Notes: generated by a model not told the origin, from the letters alone. Counted from the stretch's first letter, positions 44,217 through 54,389 are shown. The stretch: 64,000 nucleotides of DNA from an uncultured Flavobacteriaceae bacterium (GCA_947494715.1 CANLWG010000009.1:65405-129404); one strand, 5' to 3'. Program-made: numbers and translations.

Positions 44217-45671
44217 GTGTTCAAAAAACTCTCCCTCAGATCAAGAATTTTTGTGGCCATGATTCTCTTGGTAGTCATTCCATCCGGATTAATTACCGCG
44301 GTGGCCATCTTTCAATATAGGGAACAACGGAAAGATTATCACAAGGTGAGACTGGCTCGTAAGGAAGGGCAGATCAAGCAAAGTGTAAACTACACCCTTC
44401 AGAATACTACCTATCCCATCACTACTGGGAATTTAGGATTGATTTTTAAGGAGGACATTTATCAAATAGCGGATGTTCAGAATCAGAATTTCAATATTTA
44501 TGATCTGTCCGGTGAATTGATCAAAAGCTCACGGCCTAAATTTGTGGTAGATTCCGTAGCCATGTGCCTGGATGTTGAGGTGTTGGACCAACTCATAGAA
44601 AGTATCGATAAGCGTTATATAGAGGAGAACTCGGCTGCAGGGGATGATTATCAATCTTCTTATACCTATATCACCGACCTGAAGTTCAAACCTATCGGAA
44701 TATTGAATTTGCCGTATTTTGAGGACAACTCCTTTTATGACAACGAACTACAGGAGTTCTTAATGCGTTTAGGTGGGGTATACTTGCTAATGCTCATCAC
44801 TGCGATAGGATTTGCCTATTTTGTCTCCAAGTATACAACCCGCTCCTTGGAGACTATTTCGGATATGCTGGGAAGGACGGATTTGAACAAAAGAAACGAG
44901 AAAATTTTGATTGATGATCCAAGTGAGGAAATTGAAAAATTGGTGACTTCATATAATGCAATGATCGATGAACTGGAGCACAGTGCGGCCAAGTTGGCCC
45001 GGAGCGAACGGGAACAGGCCTGGCGGGAGATGGCCAAACAGGTAGCCCATGAAATTAAGAACCCCCTAACTCCAATGCGATTGAGTGTGCAGAGTTTTCA
45101 GCGTAAGTTTGATCCAAAGGACCCGGATATGGAAACCAAGATAAACGAGTTTTCGAAAACCTTGATCCAACAAATAGATACGATGAGCAGTATTGCATCG
45201 GCCTTTTCAAACTTTGCAAAAATGCCCGCGCAGCAGAACGAAACACTCAACGTCGTAGCAATTGTGAAGCTTGCCCTGGATATCTTCAATGAGGATTACA
45301 TCCATTTTACTTCAAACGAGGAGAAGATTATAGCCAAATTAGATCGCACCCAACTGATCCGTGTGGTCACCAATCTGGTCAAAAATGCCATACAGGCCCT
45401 TCCGGATGTTGAGACTCCACGTATTCTGGTCTCTGTATCTTCCGAAGGAGATTTGGTAAAGATTTCGGTAGCGGACAATGGAATAGGCATATCGGACAGT
45501 TTCCGTGAGAAGATTTTTGAACCGAAATTCACCACCAAATCCAGCGGTATGGGCCTTGGCCTCGGAATGGTCAAAAACATAGTCGAAACCTATAACGGAA
45601 GCATCGATTTTACCTCACAGCCTGGCAAGGGCACGGTATTCACTGTACGATTTCCAAAGGAACAGGCTTAA
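44217..45671 (+). CDS. NtrY-like sensor histidine kinase
   Basis: A 484-residue kinase starting at GTG, with two membrane helices (about residues 11-33 and 186-203) around a 150-residue periplasmic domain. A HAMP-like linker (about 204-255) is followed by HisKA with the phosphoacceptor His278 in [12 protein letters not shown]. The ATP-binding domain shows [13 protein letters not shown] (N box), VADNGIGIS and [13 protein letters not shown] (G boxes). The proline-rich sequence after the histidine and the overall order match NtrY-type nitrogen or redox sensors. No response regulator gene is adjacent, so its partner is elsewhere. Confidence 0.92.
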   Translation: MFKKLSLRSRIFVAMILLVVIPSGLITAVAIFQYREQRKDYHKVRLARKEGQIKQSVNYTLQNTTYPITTGNLGLIFKEDIYQIADVQNQNFNIYDLSGELIKSSRPKFVVDSVAMCLDVEVLDQLIESIDKRYIEENSAAGDDYQSSYTYITDLKFKPIGILNLPYFEDNSFYDNELQEFLMRLGGVYLLMLITAIGFAYFVSKYTTRSLETISDMLGRTDLNKRNEKILIDDPSEEIEKLVTSYNAMIDELEHSAAKLARSEREQAWREMAKQVAHEIKNPLTPMRLSVQSFQRKFDPKDPDMETKINEFSKTLIQQIDTMSSIASAFSNFAKMPAQQNETLNVVAIVKLALDIFNEDYIHFTSNEEKIIAKLDRTQLIRVVTNLVKNAIQALPDVETPRILVSVSSEGDLVKISVADNGIGISDSFREKIFEPKFTTKSSGMGLGLGMVKNIVETYNGSIDFTSQPGKGTVFTVRFPKEQA

Positions 45672-45692
45672 ATTAACGCTATCCGGAGGATA

Positions 45693-46139
45693 TTAATTTG
45701 CTGAAAAGTTACTATAGGCATAAGTGATTTCATCATCGGCCAATCTCTTTTTGGAATCAATGGAAATCTGGGTGGGATATCCATATTTCGGATTATAGGT
45801 CACCTCAAAGGAATCCACATTGTTAGGGTCAAAATTTTGGATAAATTCAAACGCTTCCTCTATGGATCGGGATTTTTCAAAAGTATCTGCATAGGGTTGA
45901 TAGTCTACATAGGGCTCTGAAACAATAACGGTATCCTTCACACCATCTTGAACGACTATCTGCCATTCCAGCCCTGCACAGAAACACAGATATTTTTCCT
46001 GTATGCTATAATCCTTTATATTTTGACGTTGCCATTTTTGACGATTCAGTTCCAATGCGTTTTGAACCGAAGCATCATCCGAATCACATGACAATAGCAA
46101 AAAAACAGTTAAAATCGAAATCAAACTTCTAATGAACAT
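45693..46139 (-). CDS. DUF6174-like lipoprotein
   Basis: A 148-residue protein with a signal peptide and lipobox (VFLLLSC, Cys19). The mature domain has YSIQEKYLCFCAGLEWQIVVQDG near residue 45-65 and VDSFEVTYNPKYGYPTQISID near the C-terminus, which is the pattern of the DUF6174 family of small Bacteroidota lipoproteins of unknown function. The Cys-x-Cys in the first segment may form a disulfide. It is convergent with the NtrY-like kinase and divergent from the enoyl-CoA hydratase gene. Confidence 0.82.
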   Translation of the reverse strand: MFIRSLISILTVFLLLSCDSDDASVQNALELNRQKWQRQNIKDYSIQEKYLCFCAGLEWQIVVQDGVKDTVIVSEPYVDYQPYADTFEKSRSIEEAFEFIQNFDPNNVDSFEVTYNPKYGYPTQISIDSKKRLADDEITYAYSNFSAN

Positions 46140-46229
46140 GGTATTTCTTTAGGATAAGATACTAAATTTGAAACACGGTTGCCTCGGTGGCCACATAGAG
46201 TTGAAACGAAACTTATCTGCAAGTAAACC

Positions 46230-47012
46230 ATGAAATACAAAAACGTCTTAGTAAAAGAACAAGAACCCATAGCGATTGTTACCATAAATCGCCCCAAGAA
46301 ATTGAATGCTCTTAACCGGGAAACTATAGCGGAACTCCATAATGCCCTTAAGGACCTGGATGCAAAAAAGGAAATAAAGGTTATTATCCTAACAGGGAGT
46401 GGGGAAAAAGCTTTTGTTGCTGGGGCGGATATTTTGGAATTTACCAATTTTACGGTAAAGGAAGGGAACAATCTGGCTACTAAGGGTCAGGAATTGCTGT
46501 TCGATTTTGTGGAAAATCTTTCCACCCCCGTCATCGCTGCGATTAACGGTTTTGCCCTTGGTGGTGGCTTGGAATTGGCCCTGGCCTGTCATTTTCGCGT
46601 GGCGAGTCATAATGCCAGGATGGGCCTTCCCGAAGTTTCATTAGGACTGATCCCAGGTTATGGAGGAACCCAACGTTTACCACAGCTGGTGGGAAAAGGG
46701 CGGGCGATGGAGATGATTATGACCGCAGGCATGATAGATGTGGAACGCGCCGTAGAGTTTGGCCTGGTCAACCATGTAGTTTCGCAAGAAGAGCTTTTAT
46801 CCCATTGTAAAAAACTCGCCGACAAAATAGCGAATAACTCATCCATTGCGATAGCTCAGGCAATAAAAGCGATAAATGCCAGTTTTAAGAATAACGTTAA
46901 TGGATATGCCGTTGAAATTGAGGCTTTTGGCACCTGTTTCGGAACTGCCGATTTTGAAGAAAGAACTTCGGCTTTTTTGGAAAAGCGCAAGGCCGATTTC
47001 CCGGGAGACTAA
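46230..47012 (+). CDS. Enoyl-CoA hydratase (crotonase family)
   Basis: A 260-residue crotonase-fold enzyme. The oxyanion-hole segments GAGADILEF-like VAGADILEFTNF (near 70) and FALGGGLELALACHFRVAS (near 105-125) and the catalytic-region segment GLPEVSLGLIPGYGGTQRL (near 130-150), with its acidic residues, are intact. The likely reaction is hydration of 2-enoyl-CoA in fatty-acid breakdown or in butyrate-type metabolism; other crotonase reactions cannot be ruled out. It starts after an 90-bp divergent spacer and is followed after 20 bp by a gene for a secreted protein. Confidence 0.93.
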   Translation: MKYKNVLVKEQEPIAIVTINRPKKLNALNRETIAELHNALKDLDAKKEIKVIILTGSGEKAFVAGADILEFTNFTVKEGNNLATKGQELLFDFVENLSTPVIAAINGFALGGGLELALACHFRVASHNARMGLPEVSLGLIPGYGGTQRLPQLVGKGRAMEMIMTAGMIDVERAVEFGLVNHVVSQEELLSHCKKLADKIANNSSIAIAQAIKAINASFKNNVNGYAVEIEAFGTCFGTADFEERTSAFLEKRKADFPGD

Positions 47013-47032
47013 AATATGCTTAAATCCTACTT

Positions 47033-48595
47033 ATGATTAGAAGAAAAGGACTTTCCCTATACTTTTTCCTATTATTCGCTCTGACCATCATAGCGCAGGA
47101 AATTCCCATACAACATGTATTCGGCGAAAAATATAACGATAGGTATAAGTACTCCAACCTTTTGACCATCGCCAAGGATGGCGAGGGAGGTTCCGTATTG
47201 GTACGTTCCTATTATCAAGGTATTGTACTTAGACCTAAAGGATATTTTGTTGAACGCTATGATGAGAACCTCCAATTGGTTTCAGAGTATAATTACAAGC
47301 TCAAAATCGCCAATTTTGTGGATGGATATGTGCGTAACGGCCAGGTATACCTTCTATTCCTGGATTATAACTACACAACACAAGCGTACGATTATACGAT
47401 TCACCGAAGCCCGATTTCCGAATATAATTTTACCAAGGAGACCTTACTTTCCATTCCCTCCAAGGAGGTTAGAAATCCATTGGATAAAAACTTTTACAAT
47501 CGAAATTTTTCCTCCGGATTTACCACTTCGGTACTTTTTGATCAGGCTAAATCTGGTTTTGCAATTACAACACATTTCAAAAGGGGAAAAAACAATAAAC
47601 ATTTCATCCATGTTTTTAATGCCAAGTTGGAAAAATTAATAGAGCACGATTTTTCGACCGAGGTCGAGGAAAAAAATTACGCTTTTGAGAATGTTGCATT
47701 TTCCAAGAATATGGACAAGGCTTTTTTAATTGGAAAATCTTATTTTAAGAAACGAAGGTTCAACGCCTTGGAGCGAAAATTTCAATACGAACTCGTTCAA
47801 GTTTCCCGTGAAGGAGGAAAAACACAGACTTTTGATTCTCCTGGAAAGTTTTCGGAAGGGTTAATACCGCTTGTAGCTGGGGACAAGATTTTATGTGTAG
47901 GGTTTTATGCAGACCGTAAGAACAATCGCTATAACGGATTGGCATACTTTGAACTTGTACCCGGAAGCCTACAGCTTGTATCCAAAAAATACAATCCTTT
48001 TTCAGAACAATTTATGATGGACAAGTTTGGACGTGATGATGATAAGGAAATAAAGAACCTTGTTTTCAAAAACGCAACGATAAACCCGGACGGTTCCATA
48101 CTTTTTAATGCGGAGGAGTATTTTATGACATCCAGTGTTCAGGCCAATTCAAGTGGGGGTAGAGTAAAAATTGAACGCTTTCATCACAATGACATTGTAA
48201 GTGCAAAGTTGGATGCCGATGGAGATGTTGTTTGGGCTCGAAACATAAACAAGGCCGAAGTGACCCAAGGTGACGGTGCCTATGCTTCATATAGTTCCTA
48301 TGTACATAATGGCGACACCTATTTTTTTATAAGTACTTCTTCCGAAAATCCCCAACTTTTGAGTGGGGAACGGCTTTTGTTCAAACAGGGCCTTAGCCGT
48401 AACCGAAATGTATTTGTTATTAAATTGGATGGAAAGGGGCATATCAGTTATGAAAAGCTTATAGATGATAGGGAGGCCCGTTTGCCCTTAATGGTGTCCA
48501 AACCTTTGATCGACAAATCGGATGATGCCCTATTATTCTATGCCAAACGAGGCTCCAAGAAACAACTTGCCAAGGTTTCCATTGAGGGACGTTGA
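47033..48595 (+). CDS. Secreted protein of unknown function
   Basis: A 520-residue protein with a signal peptide ending near IIAQ. The remainder is rich in aromatic residues and short strands, with repeating units such as FVIKLDGKGHISYEKLI and VSAKLDADGDVVWARNI. These resemble propeller blades in which each repeat ends in an Asp-x-x-Gly-x-x turn. The overall look is that of a beta-propeller-like exported protein of Bacteroidota, but I recognise no family. It starts 20 bp after the crotonase gene, though a functional link is unlikely. Confidence 0.72.
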   Translation: MIRRKGLSLYFFLLFALTIIAQEIPIQHVFGEKYNDRYKYSNLLTIAKDGEGGSVLVRSYYQGIVLRPKGYFVERYDENLQLVSEYNYKLKIANFVDGYVRNGQVYLLFLDYNYTTQAYDYTIHRSPISEYNFTKETLLSIPSKEVRNPLDKNFYNRNFSSGFTTSVLFDQAKSGFAITTHFKRGKNNKHFIHVFNAKLEKLIEHDFSTEVEEKNYAFENVAFSKNMDKAFLIGKSYFKKRRFNALERKFQYELVQVSREGGKTQTFDSPGKFSEGLIPLVAGDKILCVGFYADRKNNRYNGLAYFELVPGSLQLVSKKYNPFSEQFMMDKFGRDDDKEIKNLVFKNATINPDGSILFNAEEYFMTSSVQANSSGGRVKIERFHHNDIVSAKLDADGDVVWARNINKAEVTQGDGAYASYSSYVHNGDTYFFISTSSENPQLLSGERLLFKQGLSRNRNVFVIKLDGKGHISYEKLIDDREARLPLMVSKPLIDKSDDALLFYAKRGSKKQLAKVSIEGR

Positions 48596-48644
48596 TTGCC
48601 AATGACCCTACCTTCTTTTTTTGTTAATTAACAGACTTGCTTTA

Positions 48645-48674
48645 TTTGATATTTGGATTTATTACATAATTTTG
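48645..48674 (+). promoter_or_regulatory. Consensus promoter of the radical SAM gene
   Basis: TTTG at 48645-48648, an 18-nt spacer and TAATTTTG at 48667-48674, an exact match to both Bacteroidota elements. The predicted transcription start is about 10 nt before the TTG start codon at 48691. The -7 element lies in the centre of a 15-bp perfect inverted repeat. Confidence 0.65.
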
Positions 48675-48690
48675 GAATAAATCCAAATAT
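48649..48690. repeat. 15-bp perfect inverted repeat around the radical SAM promoter and start
   Basis: ATATTTGGATTTATT at 48649-48663 and its exact reverse complement at 48676-48690 are separated by 12 nt that hold the -7 element. The right arm ends directly before the TTG start codon. As DNA it is a strong candidate operator for a dimeric repressor; in a read-through transcript it would form a hairpin over the translation start. Confidence 0.72.
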
Positions 48691-49767
48691 TTGAAAGAAG
48701 AAGATTACATAAAAGGCCGTGGGGCCCAACAAAACGTTCCCAACAGATTTCTTCGTCACATTTACGAAACTCGGGATGATTTTCTGGAGTTTTGCCGTAT
48801 TGAAGGAGAGGAAGCGGACAAAAACAAGACCCAATACATTCCCATATTCCCCAAGACTATTGTGAATAAGGTAACCAGTCCGGATGTGGGAATGATGTAT
48901 TCCATGAATCCCTATCAAGGTTGCGAACATGGTTGTATATATTGTTATGCCCGTAACACCCATGAATTTTGGGGCTATAGTGCCGGACTCGATTTTGAAC
49001 GCAAGATTTTAATCAAGAAAGATGCGCCAAAACTGCTGGAGACCAAATTGAAGCATAAAAACTGGAAAGCAGAAACCATAGTTATGTCCGGAAATACAGA
49101 TTGCTATCAACCTGCGGAGAAAAAGTTCAAGATTACCAGAGGCTGTTTGGAAGTGTTCTTAAAGTACAGGCACCCAGTAGGTATGATTACCAAAAATGCG
49201 TTAATTTTAAGGGATTTGGACATCCTTTCAGAACTGGCAAAATACAAACTGGTAGCGATAAACGTATCAATAACTTCCCTTTCCGAAGAAACAAGAAGAA
49301 TTTTGGAACCAAGAACGGCCACGATTAAAAGACGATTAGAGACTATAAAGGTATTGTCAGAGAACAATATTCCAGTAAATGCTATGTTGGCTCCCATTAT
49401 TCCTGGTATCAATAGCCACGAAATCATGAATTTGGCCAAAACTGTCGCAGATTATGGTGCGCTGTCCTTTGCCTTTACCGTAGTGCGCCTTAATGGAGCA
49501 ATAGGACAAATCTTTACAGATTGGATAAAAAAGGCGTTACCGGATAGGGCCGAAAAAGTATTGCACCAGATCCAAGAATGCCATAGCGGAACGTTGAACG
49601 ATAGTCGATTTGGAATACGAAGTAGGGGTGAAGGTAAAATAGCCACCCAGATTCATGATTTGGTGCGCTTGGCAAGACGCACTTATTTTAAGGATAAACC
49701 GCCTTTTCCTAAATTAAACAAAGAACTACATGAACGGTATAAGAAAGGACAGATGAAATTGTTTTAG
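48691..49767 (+). CDS. PA0069 family radical SAM protein
   Basis: A 358-residue radical SAM enzyme. The 4Fe-4S motif CEHGCIYC places the cysteines at 78, 82 and 85 (CxxxCxxC), followed by YARNTHEFWGYSAGLDFERKI, a typical family segment. The barrel continues with MSGNTDCYQPAEKKFKITR and a C-terminal region ending in KGQMKLF. The family, related to spore-photoproduct-lyase-like SAM proteins, has no settled reaction. The start is TTG at 48691: no ATG precedes it in frame after the promoter and the next internal Met is too far inside. Confidence 0.9.
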   Translation: MKEEDYIKGRGAQQNVPNRFLRHIYETRDDFLEFCRIEGEEADKNKTQYIPIFPKTIVNKVTSPDVGMMYSMNPYQGCEHGCIYCYARNTHEFWGYSAGLDFERKILIKKDAPKLLETKLKHKNWKAETIVMSGNTDCYQPAEKKFKITRGCLEVFLKYRHPVGMITKNALILRDLDILSELAKYKLVAINVSITSLSEETRRILEPRTATIKRRLETIKVLSENNIPVNAMLAPIIPGINSHEIMNLAKTVADYGALSFAFTVVRLNGAIGQIFTDWIKKALPDRAEKVLHQIQECHSGTLNDSRFGIRSRGEGKIATQIHDLVRLARRTYFKDKPPFPKLNKELHERYKKGQMKLF

Positions 49768-49842
49768 AAATTTTTTAAGTTTTTGTCCAATTCCTTTGGG
49801 CGAAATACGTCTTTAGCATATAATAATCTTTAAAAAACAATC

Positions 49843-50190
49843 ATGAGTAATTTTTTATTTTTATTTAGAGGAGGAAATCGGGCAAGAATGGAGGAATCGC
49901 CTGAGGCCATGCAAGAGCATATGCAAAAATGGGGCGCTTGGATGGGCGGATTAAAGGAAAAAGGTCAGTTGGTGGATGGTCTACCTTTGGCCAAGGAGGG
50001 AAATGTGGTTCACAAGGCCGGAGAGGTTATAACCGATGGTCCTTTTGCCGAAGGAGCAGAAGTTGTAGGAGGCTATCTCATTGTTTCAGCGGACAACCAA
50101 AATGAAGCTGTTGAAATTTCCAAGGGATGTCCCATTTTTGAGCACGATGGAAATGTAGAGATTCGCGAGATTATGTCCATGGATATGTGA
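49843..50190 (+). CDS. DGPF/YCII-related protein, partner of the ECF sigma factor
   Basis: A 115-residue single-domain protein of the YCII/DGPF family: its motif ITDGPFAEGAEVVGGYLIVSA near residues 63-83 has the DGPF core that names the family. In ECF42-type systems, genes for DGPF proteins lie next to the sigma factor and are its main targets. Here it directly precedes the sigma factor gene on the same strand. The biochemical role of DGPF proteins is unknown. A terminator-like hairpin separates the two genes. Confidence 0.9.
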   Translation: MSNFLFLFRGGNRARMEESPEAMQEHMQKWGAWMGGLKEKGQLVDGLPLAKEGNVVHKAGEVITDGPFAEGAEVVGGYLIVSADNQNEAVEISKGCPIFEHDGNVEIREIMSMDM

Positions 50191-50213
50191 TTCCGAAAGA
50201 AGTCTATCACAGC

Positions 50214-50242
50214 AAAGTCCGATTATTTTATTCGGACTTTTT
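50214..50242 (+). terminator. Terminator-like hairpin between DGPF and sigma factor genes
   Basis: AAAGTCCGA at 50214-50222 pairs with TCGGACTTT at 50232-50240 (9-bp stem, 9-nt loop) and runs into a T tract. It lies 24 bp after the DGPF stop and ends 11 bp before the sigma factor ATG, so the sigma factor may rely on partial read-through. Confidence 0.65.
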
Positions 50243-50253
50243 ACTTTTATAGT

Positions 50254-51501
50254 ATGGGGGGACCAAAAAACGAACAATTGGTAGAGCATGTATTCAGGCA
50301 TGAATATGGTAAAATAATCTCCTTTCTCGTGCACAAGTTCGGCCCATCCCATCTGGAAAGGATAGAGGATGCCGTTCAGGAATCCCTTATCAAGGCAATG
50401 AATCTATGGGGCTATAATAATCCCCCGAATAATCCAACATCTTGGTTGTTACGTGTGGCCAACAACATGTTGATCGATACGCTTAGAAGGGATACCAAGA
50501 TGGACCAAAAGGAAGATATTTCAGGTTTTGAACGGCAACATACGGTTCAGGAAGAAGTCTTTTTGAACAACCGTATCAACGACAGTCAACTAAAAATGAT
50601 TTTTGCCTGTTGTCACCCATCCCTATCCAAGGAATATCAAATAATTCTTAGCCTAAAACTGATAGGTGGTTTTGGCAATAAGGAAATAGCAAGGGCGCTA
50701 TTAAAGAAGGAAGATGCAATTGCCAAGTCTTTTACAAGGGCCAAGAAAAAACTAAAAGAGCATGTAAAAACACTGAACAGTCCTGTGGAGATAGGGTTAC
50801 GGTCTAGGTTGACCATCGTTTTGAAAGTAATCTATTTGTTGTTCACCGAGGGTTATACGGCAAGCCATGGCGAAATTCTAATAAAAAAGGATATATGTCT
50901 TGAAGCGATACGTTTGGCACTCCTACTGTGCGAAAACAAGTATTGCAATCAGCCGGAAGTACATGCTTTAATTGCGTTAATGTGCTTTCATACTTCAAGG
51001 TTTGAGTCCAGGATAGATCAAAATGGTGATATGGTAGATTTGGAACACCAAGATAGAAAGACCTACGATTTCGAATTAATAAGGGTAGGAATCGAACACT
51101 TGGAAAAGGCCGCAGTAGATTCAAATCCCTCCGATTATCATTTGCAGGCCGCCGTTGCATACTACCACTGCACGGCAGCAAAATTTGAGGATACGGATTG
51201 GAAAGGCATTTTGCAACTATATGACCTGCAATTGGAAAGGCAATACTCCCCAATTGTGTGGTTAAATAGAATAGTTCCCTACTATAAGGTATATGGTGCA
51301 AGAAAAGCGTTGCTAGAACTTCAAAATTTTGAAAACGGGCCGTATTTTAGCAGTAGTGCCCTGTTTTATGCCATTAAAGCGCAGTTGTTATATGATCTGA
51401 AAATTTCCGGGAGCGCAAAAGAAGCATTGCAAAAAGCGATTCGTCTCACGACTAACCTGTTGGAGAAAAAACATCTTTCTAAAAAATTGAATGCGTATTA
51501 A
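50254..51501 (+). CDS. RNA polymerase sigma factor, ECF42-like with C-terminal extension
   Basis: A 415-residue sigma factor, far longer than a standard ECF (about 190 aa). Residues 1-75 match sigma region 2 (ERIEDAVQESLIKAMNLWG, with the DNA-melting segment after it), and about 115-170 match region 4 (LKLIGGFGNKEIARALLKKEDAIAKSF). The remaining 240 residues form a helical extension with tetratricopeptide-like units, as in ECF41/42-type factors where the extension controls activity in place of an anti-sigma factor. The DGPF gene directly upstream supports the ECF42 assignment. Confidence 0.92.
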   Translation: MGGPKNEQLVEHVFRHEYGKIISFLVHKFGPSHLERIEDAVQESLIKAMNLWGYNNPPNNPTSWLLRVANNMLIDTLRRDTKMDQKEDISGFERQHTVQEEVFLNNRINDSQLKMIFACCHPSLSKEYQIILSLKLIGGFGNKEIARALLKKEDAIAKSFTRAKKKLKEHVKTLNSPVEIGLRSRLTIVLKVIYLLFTEGYTASHGEILIKKDICLEAIRLALLLCENKYCNQPEVHALIALMCFHTSRFESRIDQNGDMVDLEHQDRKTYDFELIRVGIEHLEKAAVDSNPSDYHLQAAVAYYHCTAAKFEDTDWKGILQLYDLQLERQYSPIVWLNRIVPYYKVYGARKALLELQNFENGPYFSSSALFYAIKAQLLYDLKISGSAKEALQKAIRLTTNLLEKKHLSKKLNAY

Positions 51502-51555
51502 ACCAAGCGCTCTCTTTAGGTCTGTTGTTTTTAGAATTTGATAGATGGTGCCTTA

Positions 51556-52968
51556 TCAGTTTCTTTCGGCAAGCTGATCTTTTCCCATGACCATATTCTC
51601 CTTATGTGCTTTTACCAAGGCATTTATTTCTTGAATAACCTCAGGATGACTTTCAGCGATATTGTAGGCTTCCGAAGGATCCTCACTTAAATTATACAAA
51701 AGCGGAACGGTATGATCTACCCTTTCCCCAAACTGCCCATAGACTCCTTGTGTAGTGTAATGAACTTTGTAATCCCCGGATCTGGCCGCATACAACTCCG
51801 TACCGCGGTAATAGAAAAAGGAGTCACGGGGACTAGCTTCCCCATTGAAAAGGGTTTGGCTCAAATCCACACCATCCATAGGTCGATCATCAGGAATTTC
51901 TGCCCCGGCCAGTTTACTGAACGTGGTAAAAAAATCCATAGTAGACCCCAAATCCGAAACAACCGCGGGTTTAATACGGCCCGGACCCCAAAAAATGCAA
52001 GGTTCTCGCATACCACCTTCCCAAGTGCTGCCCTTGCCAGCATAAAGCAGGCCTGCGCTTCCGCCGTGGGTATCAAAGGGAAGCCAAGGCCCATTATCCG
52101 AGGTAAAGACCACGATGGTATTTTCGGCCAAGCCTTCTTCCTTTAGCGTATTTAAAATTTGGCCGACCCCATGGTCTATTTCCTCGATAACATCGCCATA
52201 CAACCCCCTTTTGCTTTTCCCCAGAAAATCTTTGGAGGCAAATAAGGGGATATGGGGCAGGTTGTGAGCCAGATAAATAAAGAAGGGTTCATCCTTGTTT
52301 TTTTTGATAAAGTCCACGGTTTCCTGAGCATATCTTTTGGTAATAGTATTTTGATCAGCAGGTCTTTCTATAATTTCAGTATTCCGAAGGAGAGGTACAT
52401 TGAAGTCTTTCGTATCAATAAAGTCATTATCCGCCACGGTCTTTCTGTACCCTTTTTTACCCTCAAAATCCATATCATTGGAGTAGGGAATCCCAAAATA
52501 ATAATCAAAACCATTGTTGGTCGGGAGGTATTGTTCTTTATGTCCCAAATGCCATTTTCCAATACACGCCGTGGAATATCCTACTTTTTTTAACTGTTCG
52601 GCCAAGGTAATTTCATCGGCAGGTAGGCCATTTTCGGAATTGGGGAAAAGTACCCGACTTTTATTACTGGCCATCCCGCTCCGTACGGGCAAACGTCCTG
52701 TCAGCAATGCAGCCCGACTAGGGGTACATACACTGGCTGCCGCATAAAAGTTGGTCCATTTTTGACCTTCAATGGCCATTTGGTCTAGATTGGGCGTCTT
52801 GATCGTGGGATGCCCGTAACAACCTAAATCACCATAACCCAGGTCATCTGCAAAAATGACAATGAAATTAGGAGGGCCTTGGCCGGAATCCTGTGAAGAT
52901 GCTCCAAGAAAGGAAAACAAAAAAAAGACAATTGCCGAAACCGACTTAAGATAGCTGTAATTTTTCAT
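51556..52968 (-). CDS. Secreted arylsulfatase-like sulfatase
   Basis: I start at the ATG at 52966-52968, giving a good signal peptide ([20 protein letters not shown]) and 470 residues; the longer frame from 53070 lies partly in the end of the upstream oxidoreductase gene. The sulfatase motif [12 protein letters not shown] has the formylglycine-precursor Cys81; metal-site segments [22 protein letters not shown] and TSDNGPW are intact. No maturase gene is in view. It follows the Gfo/Idh/MocA gene by 11 bp and so shares an operon with it, suggesting sulfated-sugar breakdown with oxidation of the product. Confidence 0.94.
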   Translation of the reverse strand: MKNYSYLKSVSAIVFFLFSFLGASSQDSGQGPPNFIVIFADDLGYGDLGCYGHPTIKTPNLDQMAIEGQKWTNFYAAASVCTPSRAALLTGRLPVRSGMASNKSRVLFPNSENGLPADEITLAEQLKKVGYSTACIGKWHLGHKEQYLPTNNGFDYYFGIPYSNDMDFEGKKGYRKTVADNDFIDTKDFNVPLLRNTEIIERPADQNTITKRYAQETVDFIKKNKDEPFFIYLAHNLPHIPLFASKDFLGKSKRGLYGDVIEEIDHGVGQILNTLKEEGLAENTIVVFTSDNGPWLPFDTHGGSAGLLYAGKGSTWEGGMREPCIFWGPGRIKPAVVSDLGSTMDFFTTFSKLAGAEIPDDRPMDGVDLSQTLFNGEASPRDSFFYYRGTELYAARSGDYKVHYTTQGVYGQFGERVDHTVPLLYNLSEDPSEAYNIAESHPEVIQEINALVKAHKENMVMGKDQLAERN

Positions 52969-52979
52969 TAGCCTCAATA

Positions 52980-54389
52980 TTAGGATATTTCCCAACCTTT
53001 TCTGTAATTTCCTTTGACCCATTCGTTGGCTTTGTCCCAATTGGTCACTTTCATGTTGTTTCCATCCCATAGGATTTTACGCCTACCAGGGTAGTTAAAC
53101 CCACGGCCATTTGCCCTCTTTTCTTTAAGCTGGAAGGCCCTTATGGCCAAGTTGCCCATTAGAACGGCTTCGGTCAGCGGGCCGGACCGCTTGAAATCCG
53201 ATGAGGTTTCCACGCCATTAAGACAGCCTTCCACGAAATTACGCTGATGTCCGCCCGTGTCGCCTTCTATTCGCTTTAGGTATGGGGTGGGTGCATTGAA
53301 CAATTCCATGTTTTTACTGGGCAGCAATCTTGCGTTTCGGGAATAGGTGTCCGCCACTAAAATGCCCCTGGTGCCATAAAAAATGCTTCCTCCGCCACCA
53401 TCTCCGATGGTTTCGCTCTCGCCTAGTTCATCCGGTAGGTCCGGTTTCAACCCACCGTCATACCAGTTTAGGGCAATATCGCCATGTTCCTCGGTATGGA
53501 ACTTTAATCGAACTATGGAAGAAGCAGGACAGGACTGGCTATAGTCGGCTTCCACAAAATCACCTACCCAATTGGTTGTGCAACTGGCCTCCGCTTCCGA
53601 AGGATACCCCAGATCCAATACGCCAAAAGGGGTTTCCATAATATGGCAACCCATATCGCCCAAGGCACCGGTTCCAAAATCCCACCATCCGCGCCATTTA
53701 AAGGGCAGATAGGAATCATTGTAATCTCTCATAGCGGCCGGTCCCAACCAAAGGTCCCAATCCAAACCTTTGGGTATGCGATCCTTCCCTTGGGGGATAG
53801 GAACACCTTGTGGCCAAACCGGGCGGTTAGTCCAACAATCTACCTTGTACACTTTGCCGATAACTCCGGATTGAATCCATTCCTTCGCTTCACGACTTCC
53901 ATCGCTAGAAGCCCCTTGATTCCCCATTTGGGTTACGATACCATTTTCTTTGGCCACCTGTGTCATCATTCTGGCCTCGTTGATGTTATGGGTCAATGGT
54001 TTCTCTACATAGGCATGTTTTTTAGCCTTCATAAAGGGTAGGGCGATGGGGGCATGTGTATGATCAGGTGTAGCTACCATAATAGCGTCGATTTCATTTA
54101 GATGCTGATCGTACACTTTTCTAAAATCCGTGTAACGTTTGGCTTTCGGATATTTTTTATAGGTGTCGGCAGCTCTTCTGTCATCCACATCACATAGTGT
54201 CACGAATTTCACTTTTTGGGTCTCGTCAAGCCCACGGATTACTCCGGACCCCCTTCCTCCCACACCAAAAGCACCTATATAAAGGGTGTCGCTAGGGGGA
54301 ATATGTGTTTTACCGAGAACATGGCTTGGGACAATAGAAAATGCGGCCGAGGTCGCCGCTACATTTTTGATGAACTTTCTTCTTTGCAT
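52980..54389 (-). CDS. Gfo/Idh/MocA family oxidoreductase with Tat signal
   Basis: Starting at the ATG at 54387-54389, the protein begins [18 protein letters not shown], a twin-arginine signal, so it acts in the periplasm. The Rossmann domain opens with [17 protein letters not shown], and the conserved EKP motif in [11 protein letters not shown] and the segment [13 protein letters not shown] belong to the Gfo/Idh/MocA fold, which oxidises sugars or reduces keto-sugars with bound NAD(P). Length 469 aa is normal for Bacteroidota exported members. It is cotranscribed with the sulfatase at 51556; a role in sulfated-sugar use is inferred. Confidence 0.93.
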   Translation of the reverse strand: MQRRKFIKNVAATSAAFSIVPSHVLGKTHIPPSDTLYIGAFGVGGRGSGVIRGLDETQKVKFVTLCDVDDRRAADTYKKYPKAKRYTDFRKVYDQHLNEIDAIMVATPDHTHAPIALPFMKAKKHAYVEKPLTHNINEARMMTQVAKENGIVTQMGNQGASSDGSREAKEWIQSGVIGKVYKVDCWTNRPVWPQGVPIPQGKDRIPKGLDWDLWLGPAAMRDYNDSYLPFKWRGWWDFGTGALGDMGCHIMETPFGVLDLGYPSEAEASCTTNWVGDFVEADYSQSCPASSIVRLKFHTEEHGDIALNWYDGGLKPDLPDELGESETIGDGGGGSIFYGTRGILVADTYSRNARLLPSKNMELFNAPTPYLKRIEGDTGGHQRNFVEGCLNGVETSSDFKRSGPLTEAVLMGNLAIRAFQLKEKRANGRGFNYPGRRKILWDGNNMKVTNWDKANEWVKGNYRKGWEIS

